A stretch of DNA of 64,000 bases from assembly GCA_963785565.1 (NCBI GenBank), contig CAWAVV010000013.1:372001-436000 (forward strand), in the 5' to 3' direction. Origin of the DNA: AP-15 sp963785565. Its GTDB lineage: Bacteria; Pseudomonadota; Alphaproteobacteria; ATCC43930; CGMCC-115725. This document shows, piece by piece, positions 36,496 to 46,549 of the stretch. A model generated the notes under the pieces. The model searched no databases, had not been told where the DNA came from, and saw nothing but the letters and a program-made list of their open reading frames with translations. Within the stretch, counting starts at the first letter, position 1. Every line of letters starts with the position of its first letter. The position numbers and the translations under genes are program-made.

Positions 36496-39006
36496 CTATG
36501 GCACCGGACAAGGTTTCGCGTTCCAGATTTCGGCTGCGTATTGGGAGATTGTCCGGTCGCTGGAAAACTTCTCGGAGCCTGCTACGTTCAAAATCGCTTT
36601 GCGCGCCCACCCGTCGCTATCTGCATAGAGCTCGCGGAGTCGCTGATCCGCGTCGAGATACGATTTGAGGTCGGCGAGATGCATGTAGTGGTCGCCGTGC
36701 GCGAGCAGCACGTCATGGATGGGCGCGAAAATCCCGGGCTCATAGCGGCTGAAATAGTCCGAGGAAATCAGATCCAACGCAGCTCGCGTTTCCGGCTCGT
36801 GGTCATAGTGCCAACGGGGGCTGTACCACGAGGCGCTGTCGGCAACCTGCTGCGCGGTGAGGCCAAACAGGAAGAAATTTTCTTCGCCGGCTTCCTGGGC
36901 CATCTCGATCGTCGCTCCGTCGCGCGTGCCGAGCGTCAGCGCTCCGTTCATCATGAATTTCATGTTGCTCGTGCCGCTGGCTTCGTAGCCGGCGGTCGAG
37001 ATCTGGTTGGAGACATCGGCGGCGGGGATTAGCCGCTCTGCCAGCGAAACATTGTAATCGGGCAGGAATACGACCTTCAGCCGATCTCGCGTCACCGGGT
37101 CCCCATTGACCGTCCCGGCGAGGTTGTTGATGAATTTGATGATCAGCTTGGCGAGGTGATAGGCCGGCGCCGCTTTGCCGGCAAAGAAGAATGTTCGGGG
37201 CGGCACGTTCAGATCAGGATTTTCCCGAAGCCGATTGTAGAGAACGATGATGCGCAGCGCGTTGAGCAGCTGCCGCTTGTATTCGTGGATCCGCTTAATC
37301 TGGCAGTCGAAAATGGTATCTGGGTCAACTGTCTGGCCCAAAGTCGACCTGAGCCAGTCGGCAAACTTGGACTTGGCATCGCGCTTCGCCTTGAGAAACG
37401 CGCTTCGAAAGGCGCAATCGTTCTCAAGCGGCCTCAGTTTGCTCAATTGGCTGAGGTCAGTCTTCCAACCCTCGCCGATCGCGCCGCTGATGGTGCGAGC
37501 GAGCTCCGGGTTGGCCAGCAAAAGCCATCGTCGTGGCGTAACCCCGTTGGTCTTGTTGTTGAACCGCTCCGGAAATATCTCGGCCAAGTCGCGGACGGTC
37601 ACCTTGTGTAGCAGCTCGGAGTGAATAGCGGCGACACCGTTGGTGCTGTGCGATCCGACAATGGCCAGGTTCGCCATTCGGACCTTTTTCTTCGGACCCT
37701 CCTCGATCAGGCTGACGCGGCCGATACGTGCCTCGTCGACCGGATACCGGCGCCGGACATCGTCGAGAAAGCGGCGATTGATCTCGAAAATGATCTCCAA
37801 ATGCCGCGGCAGCATTTGTTGAAAATAGTGGAGCGGCCATTTTTCGAGAGCTTCGGGCAGCAGCGTGTGATTGGTGTAGGCCAAAGTCCGTTGCGTAATA
37901 TCCCAGGCCCGGTCCCACTCCAGATACACCTCATCGAGCAAAATCCGCATAAGCTCGGGCACCGCCAAGGTCGGGTGTGTATCGTTGAGCTAAATCGCGA
38001 CCTTGTCGGGGAATTTGCTCCAGTCGGAATTGTCGTGCTGGAACCGCCGCACCAGATCGGCCAGCGAGCAGGCCACCAGAAAGTACTCCTGCACGAAGCG
38101 CAGCGCTTGCCCCAACTCGGTGAAGTCATCGGGGTACAGCACCCGCGTCAGCGTATGGGCTGCCAACGCTCCGACCAACGCGCCGACGAAATCGCCGCTG
38201 CTGAATTCCTGAAAGTCGAAATAGTCGCGCGTCGCAGCCCCCCACAGGCGCAGCGTGTTGATGGTTTTGCCACCGTAAGCGATCACAGGCCGATCGAACG
38301 GAACACCAATCAGAGTAGAGGGTCTGCCGGGCACGGTCTGCAACCTACCGCCGTGCATCTCGAACGAGCAGCTGAGTTTGATTTCGACGGTCTCGTTGGG
38401 ACGGGGAACCTCCCACGGATCTTGGCGACGCAGCCAGTTGTCCGGCTGTTCGTGCTGCCAGCCGTCTTCGATCGATTGCTTGAACATGCCGCATTCGTAG
38501 CGCAGCCCATAGCCCATCGCCGGAAGCTGCATCGTCGCCAGCGAGTCCAGAAAGCAGGCGGCAAGCCGCCCGAGACCGCCGTTCCCAAGGCCGGCGTCAG
38601 GTTCCTCCTCGATAACCCCGATCCAATCAAGATCCCGGTCCCGCACTGCCCGGTGCACGAACGGATCAAGCAAAAGGCTAGTGATATTGTTGGTCAATGA
38701 CCGCCCGATGAGAAATTCCATCGAAAGAAAGTAGACCCTCTTCGGGTTCAGCCGGTTATAGGTGCGCTCGGTCCTGATCCAGCGCTGCGACAGCACGTCC
38801 CGGACTGAGCGGGCCGCGGCCTCAAAGCGCTCGCGCGAACCGGCGGCGAGCGGGTCGGTGACATCGTCGAACAACAGATGCCGCTCATAGAGCGCATCGT
38901 TGTGGCCGGAAAACCGGATCGGTCCACAGCCGTATTGGGTGAGTAGATCCGGAGCGGCTTCCGACGATGGTGACGGCGGAGACGTAATTTCACTCAGTTC
39001 CTTCAT
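36496..39006 (-). pseudogene. glgP: glycogen/alpha-glucan phosphorylase with an internal amber codon
   Basis: Releases glucose-1-P from glycogen with phosphate (PLP enzyme). 836 codons, all in one frame, except for a TAG at 37990-37992 (codon 339) within the conserved KVAI[Q]LNDTHPTLAVPELMRI, where Gln (CAG) is standard. Before it: NGGLGRLAACFLDSLATMQLPAMGYGLRYE. After it: GKAAPAYHLAKLIIKFIN, DYNVSLAERLIPAADVSNQISTAG and the PLP site EASGTSNMKFMMNGAL. A single transition explains the stop. Everything else looks conserved, so the loss is recent or an error. Confidence 0.93.
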
Positions 39007-39049
39007 CGCGGGATGTCCTTGCTGGCCGCGGCTCGATCGACTTTCCAGT

Positions 39050-39651
39050 TTACCCGTCCGACATGACCCCTACATGACGGTCATCGTTCCACAGCCGGAT
39101 TGCCGGCTGGGTCAGATTGTGTTCATAGCTCAGTGCGCTCAGGCTCGCGGTGCTCAGCAGGAGGTACCGGCCGCCCGCTGCGTCGAGACCGAGCCAGCGG
39201 GCGGGAGCACCCGCAAGAAATGCCCGCTCGAAAAAACCAACACGTCGCCCTTGATCGCACGCACGCGCTCGACCACGCGGTCGGCCCGCGCGCCGATCTG
39301 GTCCGGCGATTCTCCTCCGGGGCAGCCGTCGTGGAACAATTGCCAGTCCGGGCGCTCCGCATGGATCTCGGCAGTGCGGCCGGCGTATTGGCCGTAGTCC
39401 CATTCGACCAGGTCGGGATCGATTTCTGCCACGGCGCCAAACCTGGCCAGTTCGCAGGTCCGAACGCGCTGCAGCGGGCTGGTGAAGACCTTGGCAAAGG
39501 CCAGCCCGCGCAGCCGCTCGCCGAGGGCACGGGCGTTGCGTTCGCCGCGTTCGGTCAATCGCAGATCGGTGCGGCCGGTATGCTGGCCCGAGAGGCTCCA
39601 GGCGGTCTCACCGTGCCTCGCCAGGTAGATAACGGGAAGGGCTTCGCTCAT
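39050..39651 (-). pseudogene. histidine phosphatase (phosphoglycerate-mutase-like), frameshifted
   Basis: MSEALPVIYLARHGETAW has the phosphohistidine RHGE motif; FTSPLQRVRTCELA and VLVFSSGHFLRVL (second catalytic His) follow. Near 39205-39210 one base is missing in a C-rich run, and the family continues in the next frame as ARWLGLDAAGGRYLLLSTASLSALSYEH. Rejoined length about 200 residues. Such phosphatases often accompany phosphoketolase and glycogen genes; sugar-phosphate or nucleotide substrates are possible. Confidence 0.82.
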
Positions 39652-39667
39652 GCTACCGGTGCGGTCT

Positions 39668-40217
39668 TTAGAACGGCCACTGCCAGTTCGTGATGTCCGA
39701 CCGATCTATGCCGAACCGATAAGCATGCTGTTCGCACGCCATCCGCTGGTTGGCCAGTTCATCGCGGAGGCCGGCCGCGCTGACGCGCACGCGGGGGATG
39801 CGGTCGGTGGCGTCCATGGCCAGGGTGAAACGGTCGGTCTGGTTGCGGATTGCCAGCTCCAGCGGCGTGTTGATATTGCCCTGCTCTTTGTAGCCGCGCA
39901 CGTGGATGTTGCGTTGGCTAGGCCGGCGGGTAAGTGAGGCGGTGGATCAGCCTGGGGTATCCGTGGAAGGTGAAGACCACCGGCCTGTCCGGAGTGAAGA
40001 GGGCCTCGAACTCGATGTCTGTCAGACCGTGCGGATGCTCCGTGTACGGCACCAGCTTGAACAGGTCCCGACGTTCACGACCCGGACCTTCACGTCTGGG
40101 AGGTGCGCCCGCAGCAAGGCGGTGGCGGCCAACACTCGAGCGTCGGCACGTCGCTGCAGCTCGCCATGACCACGTCGGGCTCCGTGCCCTGGTCGTTGCT
40201 GGCCCAGTTCCAGATTC
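39668..40217 (-). pseudogene. xfp: phosphoketolase (XFP) 3' remnant
   Basis: Xylulose-5-P/fructose-6-P phosphoketolase splits a sugar phosphate to acetyl-phosphate. Only the C-terminal region remains: GYKEQGNINTPLELAIRNQTDRFTLAMDATDRIPRVR and DRSDITNWQWPF in one frame, VVFTFHGYPRLIHRLTY in another (one extra C near 39931), and further upstream pieces such as WASNDQGTEPDVVMASCSDVPTLE in others. At least three shifts. The 5' half is replaced by the IS element beginning near 40218. Confidence 0.85.
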
Positions 40218-41130
40218 CTAGCAGGCTGCTGAAAAAGGGTTGCGGGTTTGGCGCATTGTGCTCCCTTAGGGGTAGGGGATGGGGGTGACGATGAGCGGCG
40301 ACGACGGGATTTGCAGCTGTCTTTTCTCAGACTACATCGACCTTGAGAAACGGGTCAGGACGGATCATCCGCTGCGGTTGATTCGGCAGATCGCCAACGC
40401 GGCGCTGCAAGCGCTGTCTGGCGAGTTCGCCAAGCTGTATTCGCCGATTGGCCGGGTGTCGATCCCGCCGGAGCGGCTGATGCGCGCCTTGCTGCTGCAA
40501 GCGTTCTACTCGATCCGCTCGGAGCGGCAATTGGTTGACCGGCTCGACCACGACCTGTTGTTCCGCTGGTTTGTCGGGCTCGGCATCGAGGACCCGGTAT
40601 GGGACGCCACGACCTTCAGTAAAAACCGCGACCGGCTGCTGGAGGGCGAGGTGGCCGGTCAGTTTCTCGCCGCGGTGCTGTCCCAGACCAGGGTCAAAGC
40701 CTTGTTGTCGAGCGATCATTTCTCGGTCGAGCCTGCCCCGGCGCAGGCCGGGGGGACGCTGCTGGAGGCCTGGGCGAGCCCGAAGAGCTTCCGTCCGAAG
40801 GATGGCTCGGGCGATCCGCCCGGCCCCGGACGCAATAGTCAGCAGGACTTTCACGGCAAACGGCGAACCAATGACACGCATGCCTCGGCCACCGACGCCG
40901 ACGCCCGTCTCTATCGTAAGGGGCCCGGCAAGGAGGCCCGGCTGTGTTTCATGGGCCATGCGCTGATGGGGAACCGCAACGGTCTGGTGGTCGGCGCGGT
41001 GACGACCCGCGCCTCGGGACATGCCGGGCGTCTGGCCGCCTTGGCGCTGATCGACCCGTATATCGATCGTCGACGGCCGGTCACGCTCGGTGCCGACAAG
41101 GGCTACGATACCGGCGACCTCCTCCCACCG
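40218..41130 (+). mobile_element. IS5/IS1182-type element, 3'-truncated
   Basis: Starts with an end-like GCAGGCTGCTGAAAAAGG near 40220, followed by a transposase frame from 40279: DYIDLEKRVRTDHPLRLIRQIA, YSPIGRVSIPPERLMRALLLQAFYSIRSERQLVDRL, FSKNRDRLL, and the catalytic strand LLSSDHFSVEP and GADKGYDTGD. The family normally continues for another 100 or so residues after GYDT; here it ends after LPPISVGW, so the C-terminal Glu and the right end are missing. Its insertion truncated the phosphoketolase gene. Confidence 0.85.
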
Positions 41131-41272
41131 ATTTCAGTAGGATGGTAGACGTTCATCAACCGTCATGGACTCTGGCGGAGTTGGATCTGGCGGACTCCCT
41201 CTCCGCCATTTTAAGCTTGCCCGTGCAAGCCGAGCTCGATCATCACGTTATTACTTTCGGGAAGGGAAGCGG

Positions 41273-43246
41273 ATGAGCGTCCAGTTCCAATTCGTCGATC
41301 CCGCCACGCCGATGGGCGCCACTTTGATCGCAGGCGGCGCCGCGTTTCGGACCTGGGCGCCGCGGGCAGAGAATGTCTGTCTGCTGACCGGCGACGCGTT
41401 GGCCAGCTCCGCCGCTGCCGGGTGGACGCCGAGCCCGGACGACCGACTGACGCCGCTCGGCGATGAAACCTGGGGCGGATACCTTCCAGGCGCGAGCGAC
41501 GGCGCGCAATACATGTTTTGGGTTGAGGGTATCGGCGCGACCGGGCTGAAGCGGGATCCCTACGCGCGGGAGCTGAGCCCCGATCCTGCTTTTCCCGCCT
41601 CCTACTGCATCGTCCGCCAGGCTGCGAGCTACCCTTGGCATGATGCCGCTTGGCGCACGCCTGATTTCCGCGACTTGATCCTCTATCAACTCCACATCGG
41701 CACCTGGTGGGCGGTCGATCGGGACGGCAACGATGTCCGTGCGACGCGGGGCGGCCGCTTCCTCGATGTCGTCACCCGCCTCGGCTATTTGCGCGACCTC
41801 GGCGTCAACGCCATTCAACTGCTGCCGATCCAGGAATTCGCGACCCAGTACAGCGAAGGTTATAACGGTGTCGACTATTTCTCTCCCGAAGGGCTCTATC
41901 AGGTCGACGACGACGATCTTGTGCGATATCTCGTCCCGATCAATGCGATGCTTGCTTCCCTCGAGAAGCCGCCGCTGACTTTGGATCAGCTGCGCCCCGG
42001 GATCAATCAGCTGAAATGCCTGATCGACCTGGCCCACCTCCATGGCATCGCTGTTATCTTCGACCTGGTCTATAATCATGCCGGTGGTGATTTCGGCGAC
42101 CAGTGCCTCTGGTTCTACGATCGGTTCACCAACGGCAACAAGAACAACAGCTTGTATTTCACTGATGAGGACTGGGCTGGCGGACAGGTATTCGCCTACT
42201 GGAACGCCCATGTGCGGCAGTTCCTGATCGACAACGCGGTGTTCTTCTTAAACGAGTATCGGATCGACGGCATCCGTTATGACGAGGTCCGCGTGATCTC
42301 GGACAATGTGCCTTCCGGGCGCGCGCTGTGTCAGGACATGACCGGGACCGTGCGGTTTGTTCGTCCTGCCTCCATCCAGATCGCCGAATATTGGGATTGG
42401 GATCGCGCGTCGCCGGTGACCGCGGTCCCCGCAGGGCTGGGCTTCGATGCGGCGTTGGGCGACGGGTTTCGCGACGCTGTCCGCGCATTGGTGGTGCAGG
42501 CCGCGGGTGGCGAGACCGCACAGCTTGGGTTCGATGCGATCGCCCAATCTTTATATCCGCCTAAGGGATACGACGCCGCCTGGCGGCTCGTCCAATGTCT
42601 CGAAAATCACGACCTTACTTACGCGGCCCATGATGGCGCGGCGCGCGTGGCGATGCTCGCCGACCCGTCCAACCGCCGATCGTGGTACGCGCGCAGCCGC
42701 AGCCGCGCCGCGACGGCATTATTGCTCGCGGCCCCCGGGATTCCGGCCCTGTTCATGGGCGAGGAGATTCTCGAGGACAAGCTGTGGAGCGACGACGAGA
42801 AGGACCACCCAGGTCATTTGGTTTGGTGGGATGGGCTAAAGACCGACACGGTCATGGCCGATTATCTGCGCTTCATGCAGGATCTGGTCGCATTGCGGCG
42901 CCGTGAGCGTGCACTGCGCGCCGAAGGGGTGCGTGTCTCCCGCGTGAATGATTACGACCGGGTGATCGTGGTCCATCGCTGGGTGGCCGACGGCAGCCCC
43001 GGTCGCGACGTTCTCGCCGTCGTCAGTTTCGACGAGAACCCAAAGCGGGGCTACGGCATTGGCTTGCCGCGACGCGGGCCATGGATGGAGGTGTTCAACA
43101 GCGATTTCTACGATGGGTTCCCCAATTCCGATGTGATCGGAAACGGCGGTGTCGTCGATGCCGAAGGCCCGAGCCTCGACGGCTTCGATCAATCGGCGTT
43201 GATCAGCATCCCTGCCAACGGCGCTTTGTTCCTGGCTAGCGGCTAG
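41273..43246 (+). CDS. GH13 alpha-glucan enzyme (branching-enzyme/trehalohydrolase-like)
   Basis: 657 residues. A CBM48-like N-terminal domain (FRTWAPRAENVCLL, GGYLPGASDGAQYMFWV), then the GH13 barrel: YQLHIGTW, VIFDLVYNHAGGDFGD (region I), GIRYDEVR (nucleophile Asp), IAEYWDWD (acid/base Glu) and LENHD (transition-state Asp). All catalytic residues are present. Resembles proteins annotated as 1,4-alpha-glucan branching enzyme or malto-oligosyltrehalose trehalohydrolase; which one cannot be decided. GGGAAGGGAAG precedes the ATG at 41273. It is on the strand opposite to the rest of the island. Confidence 0.87.
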   Translation: MSVQFQFVDPATPMGATLIAGGAAFRTWAPRAENVCLLTGDALASSAAAGWTPSPDDRLTPLGDETWGGYLPGASDGAQYMFWVEGIGATGLKRDPYARELSPDPAFPASYCIVRQAASYPWHDAAWRTPDFRDLILYQLHIGTWWAVDRDGNDVRATRGGRFLDVVTRLGYLRDLGVNAIQLLPIQEFATQYSEGYNGVDYFSPEGLYQVDDDDLVRYLVPINAMLASLEKPPLTLDQLRPGINQLKCLIDLAHLHGIAVIFDLVYNHAGGDFGDQCLWFYDRFTNGNKNNSLYFTDEDWAGGQVFAYWNAHVRQFLIDNAVFFLNEYRIDGIRYDEVRVISDNVPSGRALCQDMTGTVRFVRPASIQIAEYWDWDRASPVTAVPAGLGFDAALGDGFRDAVRALVVQAAGGETAQLGFDAIAQSLYPPKGYDAAWRLVQCLENHDLTYAAHDGAARVAMLADPSNRRSWYARSRSRAATALLLAAPGIPALFMGEEILEDKLWSDDEKDHPGHLVWWDGLKTDTVMADYLRFMQDLVALRRRERALRAEGVRVSRVNDYDRVIVVHRWVADGSPGRDVLAVVSFDENPKRGYGIGLPRRGPWMEVFNSDFYDGFPNSDVIGNGGVVDAEGPSLDGFDQSALISIPANGALFLASG

Positions 43247-43268
43247 CAGTCGAATTGCGCCGAGCGTC

Positions 43269-44480
43269 TCAGGCGTGGCCGGCCGTCACATTGTCACGGC
43301 GTTTGGCGGCAGCATCGGCCCGTCCGAAATCATCTGCGTGGAATCCGTATAGGCGAGCGCCGCCAGATAGGATCCTGCCGCCGATTTCGGGGGTGATGCT
43401 GGGGTTGTGCAATACCCGGTTGGACACGTCGGGAAAGCTCGAGTCGAAATGCGGGAAATCGCTCGATACGCAGATGTTCTCGGCGCCGCCCAGCAACTCC
43501 ACGACCGAGCCGACCTCGCGCTCGCCGCTCTCGATCGCCGAGAAGCAGTTGCGCTGCCAATATTCGAAGGGCGTCAGCTTGAGATAGGGCGCGTCGGCCT
43601 GGTGGTGCTGGCGCAGATCCCATTCGATCCGGCCCAACAGCCCCGGCACCCACCAGCTCTGCGCTTCGAGAAACGCCACCTTCAGCCGCGGATACGATTC
43701 GAGGATGCCGCCCAGCATCAGTGCGATCAGCGCCAGCTGCATCTCGGTCGAATGGCTGGCGACATGGCGCATGAACCGGTTCTCGCCAAATCGCGGCTCG
43801 ATCGTCGAGAAATACGAGCCGGTGCCCTCGTGAAAACACAACGGCACCTGGAGGTCCTGCAGCATACCGTAGAGCGGGTCCCAATAGGTCGAGTGCCAAT
43901 AGCGGCCATTGACGTAGTTCGGCCGGACAAAGGCGCCGACCGCGCCGTATTCCTTGACGCAACGATGCAGTTCGCGGCAGGCGAGATTGACATCGTGCAC
44001 CGGCAGCATCGCCGCCATTTTGAGCTGATCCGGACTGTGCTGGACGAAATCGTGCAGCCAATCGTTGTAGGCGCGGCAGATCGCGTTGGAGAACTGCGGG
44101 TCCATATCGTCTCGCGCGAGAAATGACAGGCCGGCGGTCGGGAACAAGACGGCGATGTCGATCCCCTCCATCTCCATGCCGATGATCTGCGCCTCGGCGT
44201 CATAGCCGCGCTCGACCGCGAACATGACGTTCTTGTTGCCGCGGGCGCCGACGAGCGGGCCGCGAATGCGGTTGTATTGCGAAACGTTGCCGTCATTGCT
44301 GGTCGGCATGCCGTCGAAGAACCACAACGGCCGGCGCCGCATCCCGGTGCTGCCGCCATCGACCGGCTGCATCGCAGAGGTGATCCGCGGCTTGAACGCG
44401 GGATCGAGATATCTGTCGAAGAGGTCGGTCGGCTCCATGATATGCATGTCGCAGTCGACAAACCGAAAGCCCTCTTTCAT
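43269..44480 (-). CDS. amidohydrolase family (TIM-barrel metal-dependent hydrolase/decarboxylase)
   Basis: 403 residues of the amidohydrolase-2 (ACMSD/LigW-like) family: FVDCDMHIMEP holds the metal-binding D-x-H, then FARDDMDPQFSNAICRAYNDWLHDF, PLCFHEGTGSYF (His), SHSTEMQLALIALMLGGILESYPRLKVAFLEAQSWW and VSSDFPHFDSS (Asp). Probably acts on an aromatic or cyclic carboxylate. GGAG precedes ATG 44480. It follows the G3E GTPase gene by 41 bp and may share a transcript. Confidence 0.87.
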   Translation of the reverse strand: MKEGFRFVDCDMHIMEPTDLFDRYLDPAFKPRITSAMQPVDGGSTGMRRRPLWFFDGMPTSNDGNVSQYNRIRGPLVGARGNKNVMFAVERGYDAEAQIIGMEMEGIDIAVLFPTAGLSFLARDDMDPQFSNAICRAYNDWLHDFVQHSPDQLKMAAMLPVHDVNLACRELHRCVKEYGAVGAFVRPNYVNGRYWHSTYWDPLYGMLQDLQVPLCFHEGTGSYFSTIEPRFGENRFMRHVASHSTEMQLALIALMLGGILESYPRLKVAFLEAQSWWVPGLLGRIEWDLRQHHQADAPYLKLTPFEYWQRNCFSAIESGEREVGSVVELLGGAENICVSSDFPHFDSSFPDVSNRVLHNPSITPEIGGRILSGGARLYGFHADDFGRADAAAKRRDNVTAGHA

Positions 44481-44521
44481 GTCTTGCTCCTTTGCGTTCC
44501 TGATCGCCGAGAAAATGCTGG

Positions 44522-45526
44522 CTAAGGATCTCGTCCCGACGAGGTCTGCCATAGCGTAGCGTCGGCAAAAGCGAAGTGTGCGAGAATCTCGCTCCGGGGA
44601 ATTTCATGGACGATAAAGACAAGGCGGCTGCGGCGATCACCTCCGGGCCAATCCCGCGGCCAGGCGTCGAGCCATTCCGGCGCGAACATCGCGTGCTGCG
44701 CCGCCTGCACCACCGCCGGCCCCTCCGGGCGGTCGGAGAAAAGCACAATCCCCTTGACCCGCAGCAAATCGTTACCGCGCGCACGGGCGAGCCCACCAAG
44801 GGCGCGGGCGAAGTCGAGACGGGTCATCGCGCCGCCGAGACTGATTGCGAAGATGTCGATCCCGTGAGTGTGGGCGGCAACCGGATCGCCCGGCAGCAGC
44901 GCCGGCGCGGCGCGAGTTGCCGCGGCGAACAATACCGCGCCGGCGTCGCTGGCCGCGGCCGCCAAGATGCGCGGCGCGCGGTCGTTGATCCGATCGAGCC
45001 GGCGCGTCAGAGCGGGGCTAAGCGGAGCGAGATCGGTTTTGCTGATGACCAAGGTGTCGGCGAGTGCCGCCTGGCGGGCGGCCTCGGCGAAGCGGCCGAT
45101 GGTGTCGGCCCCATTTACCGCGTCGACCATGGTGACGACCCCGGCCAAGTGCAGGCAGTGATCGAGCATCGGGTCGGCGCCCAAAGTATAGAGGATCGGC
45201 GCCGGATCGGCGAGACCGGTGGTCTCGATGACGATCCGGCGGAACCGCCGGATCTCGCCCGCTTCGCGCCGGTCGAGCAGGCTGCGCAAGGTCCGGGCCA
45301 GATCCTCGCGGACGGCGCAGCACAGGCACCCGCCTGGCAACTCGACGACGCTGCCTTCGACGAAATCGACGAGGTGATGATCGATCGCGATCTCGCCGAT
45401 CTCGTTGATGATCACGGCCGTGTCGGTGAGCGCCGGAGAAGTCAGCGCATGCCGCAGCAAAGTGGTCTTGCCGCTGCCGAGAAAACCGGTCAGCACCGTC
45501 GTCGGCAAGGTATCCGGTTCGGACAT
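44522..45526 (-). CDS. CobW/G3E-family GTPase (metallochaperone-like)
   Basis: 334 residues. Walker A GFLGSGKTTLLRH, the metal-binding GGCLCCAVRED, ETTGLADPAP and NKTD-like SKTDLAP, then a C-terminal CobW_C domain (RLDFARALGGLARARGNDLLRVKGIV). G3E GTPases of this type deliver Zn or other metals to target enzymes. The gene sits immediately upstream of a metal-dependent amidohydrolase. ATG 45526 (MSEPDTLPTTVLTGF) is chosen; a longer frame to 45553 exists. Confidence 0.9.
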   Translation of the reverse strand: MSEPDTLPTTVLTGFLGSGKTTLLRHALTSPALTDTAVIINEIGEIAIDHHLVDFVEGSVVELPGGCLCCAVREDLARTLRSLLDRREAGEIRRFRRIVIETTGLADPAPILYTLGADPMLDHCLHLAGVVTMVDAVNGADTIGRFAEAARQAALADTLVISKTDLAPLSPALTRRLDRINDRAPRILAAAASDAGAVLFAAATRAAPALLPGDPVAAHTHGIDIFAISLGGAMTRLDFARALGGLARARGNDLLRVKGIVLFSDRPEGPAVVQAAQHAMFAPEWLDAWPRDWPGGDRRSRLVFIVHEIPRSEILAHFAFADATLWQTSSGRDP

Positions 45527-45769
45527 CCTCGTTAACCACCGTAAAGCCGGCAATCCGCTCCGCCGATCCTTTCACGCGCCGGAACCTGCTGCAAGCGCTG
45601 CCGCCTCACCGCATAAATCAGCCCGGAACCAATTGCTTTCTTCGTACTCCATCCGCATCATGCTGGCCATAATCGCTCGGCATGGGTGATGCGGGCGGGT
45701 AGGCGAGGAAATGCGGACGGCATCGTGTCGGGCAATGTGAGCGGTCGTGAGCCTCCGGCGGGCGGCGAG

Positions 45770-46549
45770 ATGCTGCTCACCGTTTCCGGGGTTTCGAAGC
45801 ACTTTGGCGGTGTGCGCGCGGTCGAAGATGTCTCGCTGTCGGTGCGGCGCGGCGGACTGACCTCGATCATTGGCCCGAACGGCGCCGGCAAGACCTCGCT
45901 GCTCAACATCATCAGTGGCTTCTACCGGCCGGACACTGGCTCGATCTGGTTCGAGGGCAGAGACATAACCGGGACCCGCCCTTCGGGCGTCGCCGCGCTC
46001 GGCATCGCCCGCACTTTTCAGAACATCGCGCTGTTCAGCGGTATGACGGTGCTCGACAACATCATGCTGGGCCGGCATGTGCGGATGCGCGCCGGGGTGT
46101 TGTCGTCTTTTGTCTATTGGGGGCTGGCGCAGCGCGAAGAGGTGGCTCACCGCGCCCGAGTTGAAGAGCTGATCGAGCTCCTCGAACTCGAGGATCTGCG
46201 CAAGCAGCCGACCAGCGGGCTGGCCTATGGGCTCAGAAAGCGGGTCGAACTTGGCCGCGCCCTTGCGCTCGACCCCAAGCTCTTACTGCTCGATGAACCG
46301 ATGGGCGGCATGAATCAGGAAGAAAAAGAGGATATGGCCCGCTTCATCCTCGAGGTGAACCGGGAATGGGGTACGACGGTGATCCTGATCGAGCACGACA
46401 TGGCGGTGGTGATGGACATTTCCGAGCGGGTCGCCGTGCTCGATCACGGCCGCAAGATCGCCGACGGCACCCCGGCCGAGGTGCAGCGCCACCCGGACGT
46501 GCTCCGTGCCTATCTCGGCGGCGCGGTGCGCGAGGAGGCGGCGGAATGA
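45770..46549 (+). CDS. Liv/HAAT-type ABC transporter ATP-binding protein (LivG-like)
   Basis: 259 residues: Walker A GPNGAGKTSL, Q-loop region ARTFQNIALFSGMTVLDNI, signature LAYGLRKRVELGRALA, Walker B LLLLDEPMGGMN and H-loop IEHDMAVVMD. Energises uptake with the LivF-like partner at 51792. The start is uncertain: ATG 45770 fits family length, GTG codons at 45686, 45725 and 45737 lie in frame upstream. The stop overlaps the acyl-CoA synthetase start. Confidence 0.92.
   Translation: MLLTVSGVSKHFGGVRAVEDVSLSVRRGGLTSIIGPNGAGKTSLLNIISGFYRPDTGSIWFEGRDITGTRPSGVAALGIARTFQNIALFSGMTVLDNIMLGRHVRMRAGVLSSFVYWGLAQREEVAHRARVEELIELLELEDLRKQPTSGLAYGLRKRVELGRALALDPKLLLLDEPMGGMNQEEKEDMARFILEVNREWGTTVILIEHDMAVVMDISERVAVLDHGRKIADGTPAEVQRHPDVLRAYLGGAVREEAAE

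Noticed and set aside
37990..37992. Amber codon as programmed recoding (pyrrolysine or suppression)
   Set aside because: The position is a normal Gln in phosphorylases, no recoding element is visible, and a neighbouring gene is broken by a different stop codon (TAA).
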